Assembly (NCBI RefSeq): GCF_007971525.1
Contig: NZ_CP042437.1
Coordinates: 2,542,001 to 2,606,000 of the forward strand
From: Mucilaginibacter ginsenosidivorax
GTDB taxonomy: Bacteria > Bacteroidota > Bacteroidia > Sphingobacteriales > Sphingobacteriaceae
Length of the DNA stretch: 64,000 bases
Direction: 5' to 3'
Every line of letters begins with the position of its first letter. Position 1 is the stretch's first letter. Below, one piece after another: positions 61,304 to 64,000 of this stretch. The notes under the pieces were generated by a model. The model had not been told where the DNA came from. It searched no databases and saw only the letters and a program-made list of their open reading frames with translations. Made by a program: the position numbers and the translations under genes.

Positions 61304-61663
61304 ATGAAAAAAACACTGTTAATTATCATTTTGGCCACATGTATAAGTCAGTTAAAAGCGCAGATATCACTTAACCCTTTTTTCAATAATAAAATTACCT
61401 GGAGCCCCACTTTAAAGCCCAAAACAGCAACCACTTTTTTTGCAACCCAACCAGTAACACCGCAGTTAAAAGATTTACTATCAGGCAACGTACAGCGGGT
61501 GCCGGATGCCCAGCCTATGCGCTATTTAATGCCGGTTGTTAAAGTATCCGGTACCGACCGGATGCCCATAGTAAAAACCGACGAGCCGGGTATGCATTAT
61601 ACAATGCTGATAAAAGGATATGGATCGCCTAAATTGGACAGCCTGGCAAATTCAACACCGTAA
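61304..61663 (+). CDS. Small exported protein of unknown function
   Basis: A 119-residue protein with a signal peptide ending SQLKAQ near residue 20. The mature part is proline- and threonine-rich (LKPKTATTFFATQPVTPQLKD) and ends LDSLANSTP, with no known motif. The gene is divergent from frr. A possible upstream -7 box (TATCTTAG at 61277) is weak. I do not recognise a family; the gene is supported by the signal peptide and its open frame. Confidence 0.6.
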   Translation: MKKTLLIIILATCISQLKAQISLNPFFNNKITWSPTLKPKTATTFFATQPVTPQLKDLLSGNVQRVPDAQPMRYLMPVVKVSGTDRMPIVKTDEPGMHYTMLIKGYGSPKLDSLANSTP

Positions 61664-62214
61664 TATTTATGGCGGAAGGGCTTTACAAGGTAAAAACAGT
61701 GTTATGTGGGTTGCAAAATTTCACGAAATTTCGGGGATTAATGCTATCTGGGGTTGTCCAATTTTCCTGTCATCCTGAGTGGTAAAATTTCGCGAAATTC
61801 TGAAGGCAGAATGACATCGTTAAAGGGGCTCTCATGGTGAGCCTGTCGAATCATAGCGGGCAAAGGCCTCTCCGCGCGCGACCCTTCGACAGGCTGCCAT
61901 TGACACATTTGTAACTATTTGATTATCAATTGAAAAAAAAGTGTCATTTGCAATGCGATCATTTGTGCGCAAATAAAGGTTACTCAGGGTGACAGGCCTG
62001 CGCACCTCGAAAGTATAACCTGTCATCCTGAGGTACGAAGGATCTATCAATTGTGCATAACCGATAGAAAAGTTCGCGAATAGATCCTTCGTACCTCAGG
62101 ATGACAGTCTTTTATATGTCATTTCCCCCCTTCAGAAGTCGAGGATTTTACAACTCAGGATGCCAGGCCTTCGCGCCTTGAAAGTAAAGTATGCGCGGTT
62201 TTCCAAGTATAAAA
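61664..62214. repeat. 551-base gene-free region with several inverted-repeat elements
   Basis: An 88-base element at 62020-62107 has exact 28-base inverted ends (starting CTGTCATCCTGAGGTACGAA). Another hairpin (GCCTGTCGAA at 61841-61850, TTCGACAGGC at 61885-61894) lies nearby. Partial CTGTCATCCTGAG words also occur at 61760-61775 and CTCAGGATG at 62153. These are the same style of dispersed element as at 18815. No gene is seen. Confidence 0.85.
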
Positions 62215-63048
62215 CTACCTCACCTGCTCTTCAGCTACCAACACGCCGTTATTAGCTTCGGCCACAACAGATGCTCCGCGCTTTTCTACCACTTCATCAA
62301 AACTTTTTTCGTAGTCGGGATGGTTGGTACCCATCAGCCTGTCCCATATATTAAAATACAGGCCGTAGTTGCATTTAACCAGCCGATGATGCATATTATG
62401 ATGTGTTGAGGTATTGTGCCATTTAAACACCTTATTACTGGCAAAGCCCTTAGGAAAAAGCTCGAAACCCAGGTGGCCGGTTACATTAAGCAATAAGGAA
62501 TATAACGAGAACACCGTTAAAGCTGTACCATGGTACGGGATGGTAAAAGCTATCAGGGGCACAATGCCAACTTCAATAACCGCCTCCAGCGGGTGAAAAG
62601 CGTATGCTGCAAATGGGGTTGGGTTGGTAGATAGGTGATGTGTTTTATGCACCGCCTTAAATAAAGGCTTCCAGTGCATGGCGCGGTGTGTCCAATAAAA
62701 GTAGGTATCATGCATCAGTATCATCAGCACAATACTAAAAATGTAATAGCCCCATCCCTTATCGCTTATATTGGGATAAATACGGGTTAACCCGGCTTTA
62801 CTTGCGAAAATAACGCTCATGATAACCAGGCCAAAAATAATGATGGTAACAAAGGAGTTCACCACCTCGCGAATCACGTGCTTATTTTCGGGATAGCGCT
62901 GCTGTATTTTGGCGCGCCAGATGGCTTTATTCTTCCACACATAAAACACCAGGTAAAATGAGCCGGCAAACAACAGGTAACGCACAGCCAGCCGAAGTAA
63001 AACGTTGGATATGGTGATCAAATCATCTATGCGGAAACCTTTAAACAT
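62215..63048 (-). CDS. Sterol desaturase/fatty acid hydroxylase family protein
   Basis: A 277-residue membrane protein with four or more hydrophobic helices. The histidine clusters of the family are complete: HDTYFYWTHRAMHWK near 122, HKTHHLSTNPTPFAAYAFHP near 142 and NTSTHHNMHHRLVKCNYGLYFNIWDRLMGTNHP near 210. They bind a di-iron centre that hydroxylates or desaturates a lipid. In Bacteroidota such enzymes are suspected to act on hopanoid-like, carotenoid or sphingolipid substrates; the substrate is open. It lies 43 bases after the cdaA stop on the same strand. Confidence 0.9.
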   Translation of the reverse strand: MFKGFRIDDLITISNVLLRLAVRYLLFAGSFYLVFYVWKNKAIWRAKIQQRYPENKHVIREVVNSFVTIIIFGLVIMSVIFASKAGLTRIYPNISDKGWGYYIFSIVLMILMHDTYFYWTHRAMHWKPLFKAVHKTHHLSTNPTPFAAYAFHPLEAVIEVGIVPLIAFTIPYHGTALTVFSLYSLLLNVTGHLGFELFPKGFASNKVFKWHNTSTHHNMHHRLVKCNYGLYFNIWDRLMGTNHPDYEKSFDEVVEKRGASVVAEANNGVLVAEEQVR

Positions 63049-63091
63049 TGTTTATTAAACGTTTAACAATGATAAGTTTATATAGTTAAAA

Positions 63092-63880
63092 CTAAAAATC
63101 CTTATTCAGCAGTTTTTCCAGCTCGGCAAAGCTGATGTTCATTTTTACGCGGCCTTGTTTGGCGTAGGATAATTCGCCGGTTTCTTCGGATATAATGATG
63201 GCTGTTGCTTCGTTGGCTTCGGTTACACCAATGCCGGCACGGTGGCGCAGGCCAAACTGCGCAGGCAGGTCGGTCTTCTCGGTAAGCGGTAAAATACAGC
63301 TGGCCGATTTAATCTTGTTTTCGGCAATAACCACGGCCCCGTCATGCAGGGGGCTTGTTTTTTGAAAAATACTTTCCAGCAATCGTTTAGATATCCGGGC
63401 TTCCATTACCTCGCAACTATTCTGGTAAAACTGCTCGTCGTAATATTTGGCAAACACAATAAGGGCGCCGGTTTTAGTTTGCTTGAGGCTTTTACAGGCA
63501 TCAATAATAGGTTTAATGCGGGCGTAGTTGTTTTTCTCCACCTCTTTTTTACCAAAAAAATACTGCCACCATGCCTTGTTGCGCTGCAAGGATGCGTTTT
63601 TGCCTACCAGCAGCAAAAACTTCCGGATTTCCTGCTGAAACACAATGATCACCACGATAATCCCCACATCAACCACCTTTTTCAGGATGCCCGCCAACAG
63701 CGGCATTTTGGTTTCGGGCACAATAAAATACAGCAGGTATATAAATGCAAGCCCTATAAAAATATTAGCGGCTATAGTACCACGCAACAGGTTGTAAAGC
63801 TGGTATATAATGGTTGCCAGCAACAGGATATCCAGTATGGCAAAAGGCGTAATTTTAAGGCTGCTTAAAAAGGAATGCAT
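63092..63880 (-). CDS. cdaA: Diadenylate cyclase CdaA (c-di-AMP synthase)
   Basis: A 262-residue enzyme that joins two ATP into cyclic di-AMP. Three membrane helices span about 12-30, 36-53 and 67-84. The DAC domain carries DGAVVI at 180-185 and RHRAGIG at 212-218, the two active-site motifs. The length matches the family. c-di-AMP in Bacteroidota is linked to potassium and cell-wall homeostasis, but its targets here are not visible. The usual neighbour cdaR is absent from the window. The gene precedes the sterol-desaturase-like gene on the same strand. Confidence 0.94.
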   Translation of the reverse strand: MHSFLSSLKITPFAILDILLLATIIYQLYNLLRGTIAANIFIGLAFIYLLYFIVPETKMPLLAGILKKVVDVGIIVVIIVFQQEIRKFLLLVGKNASLQRNKAWWQYFFGKKEVEKNNYARIKPIIDACKSLKQTKTGALIVFAKYYDEQFYQNSCEVMEARISKRLLESIFQKTSPLHDGAVVIAENKIKSASCILPLTEKTDLPAQFGLRHRAGIGVTEANEATAIIISEETGELSYAKQGRVKMNISFAELEKLLNKDF

Positions 63881-63916
63881 TTACGAAGTTAACAAGTTTC
63901 GGCAAGTTAGAAAATG

Positions 63917-63944
63917 AGTAGTAAGTAGTTAGTATCAAGTAGTA
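63917..63944. repeat. Heptamer word-repeat tract upstream of cdaA
   Basis: Four 7-base units in a row: AGTAGTA, AGTAGTT, AGTATCA, AGTAGTA. A possible inverse partner would lie beyond the window edge. Confidence 0.75.
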
Positions 63945-63986
63945 AGATTTGGGGGCTGCATTCCTGTATTACCATCAATTGCGGGA

Positions 63987-63996
63987 GGGGGGGGGG
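63987..63996. repeat. Run of ten G near the window end
   Basis: Ten consecutive G follow GCGGGA. Such tracts can slip during replication. It lies about 107 bases upstream of cdaA and the gene on the other side is not visible. Confidence 0.8.
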
Positions 63997-64000
63997 CAAA

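Overview
The window looks like a chromosome segment of a Bacteroidota bacterium, most likely a Mucilaginibacter- or Pedobacter-like member of the Sphingobacteriaceae. The evidence is a SusC/SusD pair, TlpA-type thioredoxins with a DUF4369-like front domain, an OmpA protein with a calcium-repeat linker, a PorT-type barrel, and promoters of the TTG-N(17-23)-TAnnTTTG type with few recognisable Shine-Dalgarno sites. No rRNA, tRNA, CRISPR array, prophage or intact insertion sequence was seen.

Layout. 1-15 kb: a lipoprotein with discoidin and GH43-like propeller regions (cut by the window edge), purD, two tandem thioredoxin-fold lipid/periplasmic proteins, an arginase-fold protein with altered metal ligands, an SDR reductase, an acyltransferase, a SerB phosphatase fused to remnants of SerA, UspA, tryptophan 2,3-dioxygenase and an MFS exporter. 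15-25 kb: M28 peptidase, recG, ridA preceded by an overlapping 47-residue membrane protein, and an orphan SusC/SusD pair. 25-36 kb: EamA transporter, a second M28 peptidase, a frameshifted REP-associated transposase (RAYT) bracketed by its REP pairs, a UvrD-type helicase fused to an Fe-S nuclease, a ParE-type toxin-antitoxin pair, a GH3 hexosaminidase and a beta-barrel protein. 36-44 kb: a surface-glycan cluster with five or six glycosyltransferases and an MsbA-like flippase. 44-51 kb: MeaB GTPase, aminopeptidase P, OmpA, an alpha/beta hydrolase and a small ABC exporter. 51-55 kb: a LytS/LytT two-component pair split by a DUF1080 protein and an unknown gene, with a LytTR-type operator between the kinase and the divergent ABC exporter. 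55-58.6 kb: a light-sensing operon with bacteriophytochrome kinase, two receiver proteins and the heme oxygenase that makes the chromophore. 58.7-64 kb: ABC transporter, frr, sterol-desaturase-like protein and the c-di-AMP synthase CdaA.

The intergenic DNA is unusually rich in repeats. At least six hairpin or REP-like families occur, and there is a separate class of short words (period 7-9 bases) repeated in tandem, often as inverted pairs facing each other across one intergenic gap. The same words recur at distant loci. These, the phytochrome operon with a receiver gene that seems to start at ATT, and the LytTR operator in front of a split regulator pair are the most interesting observations.
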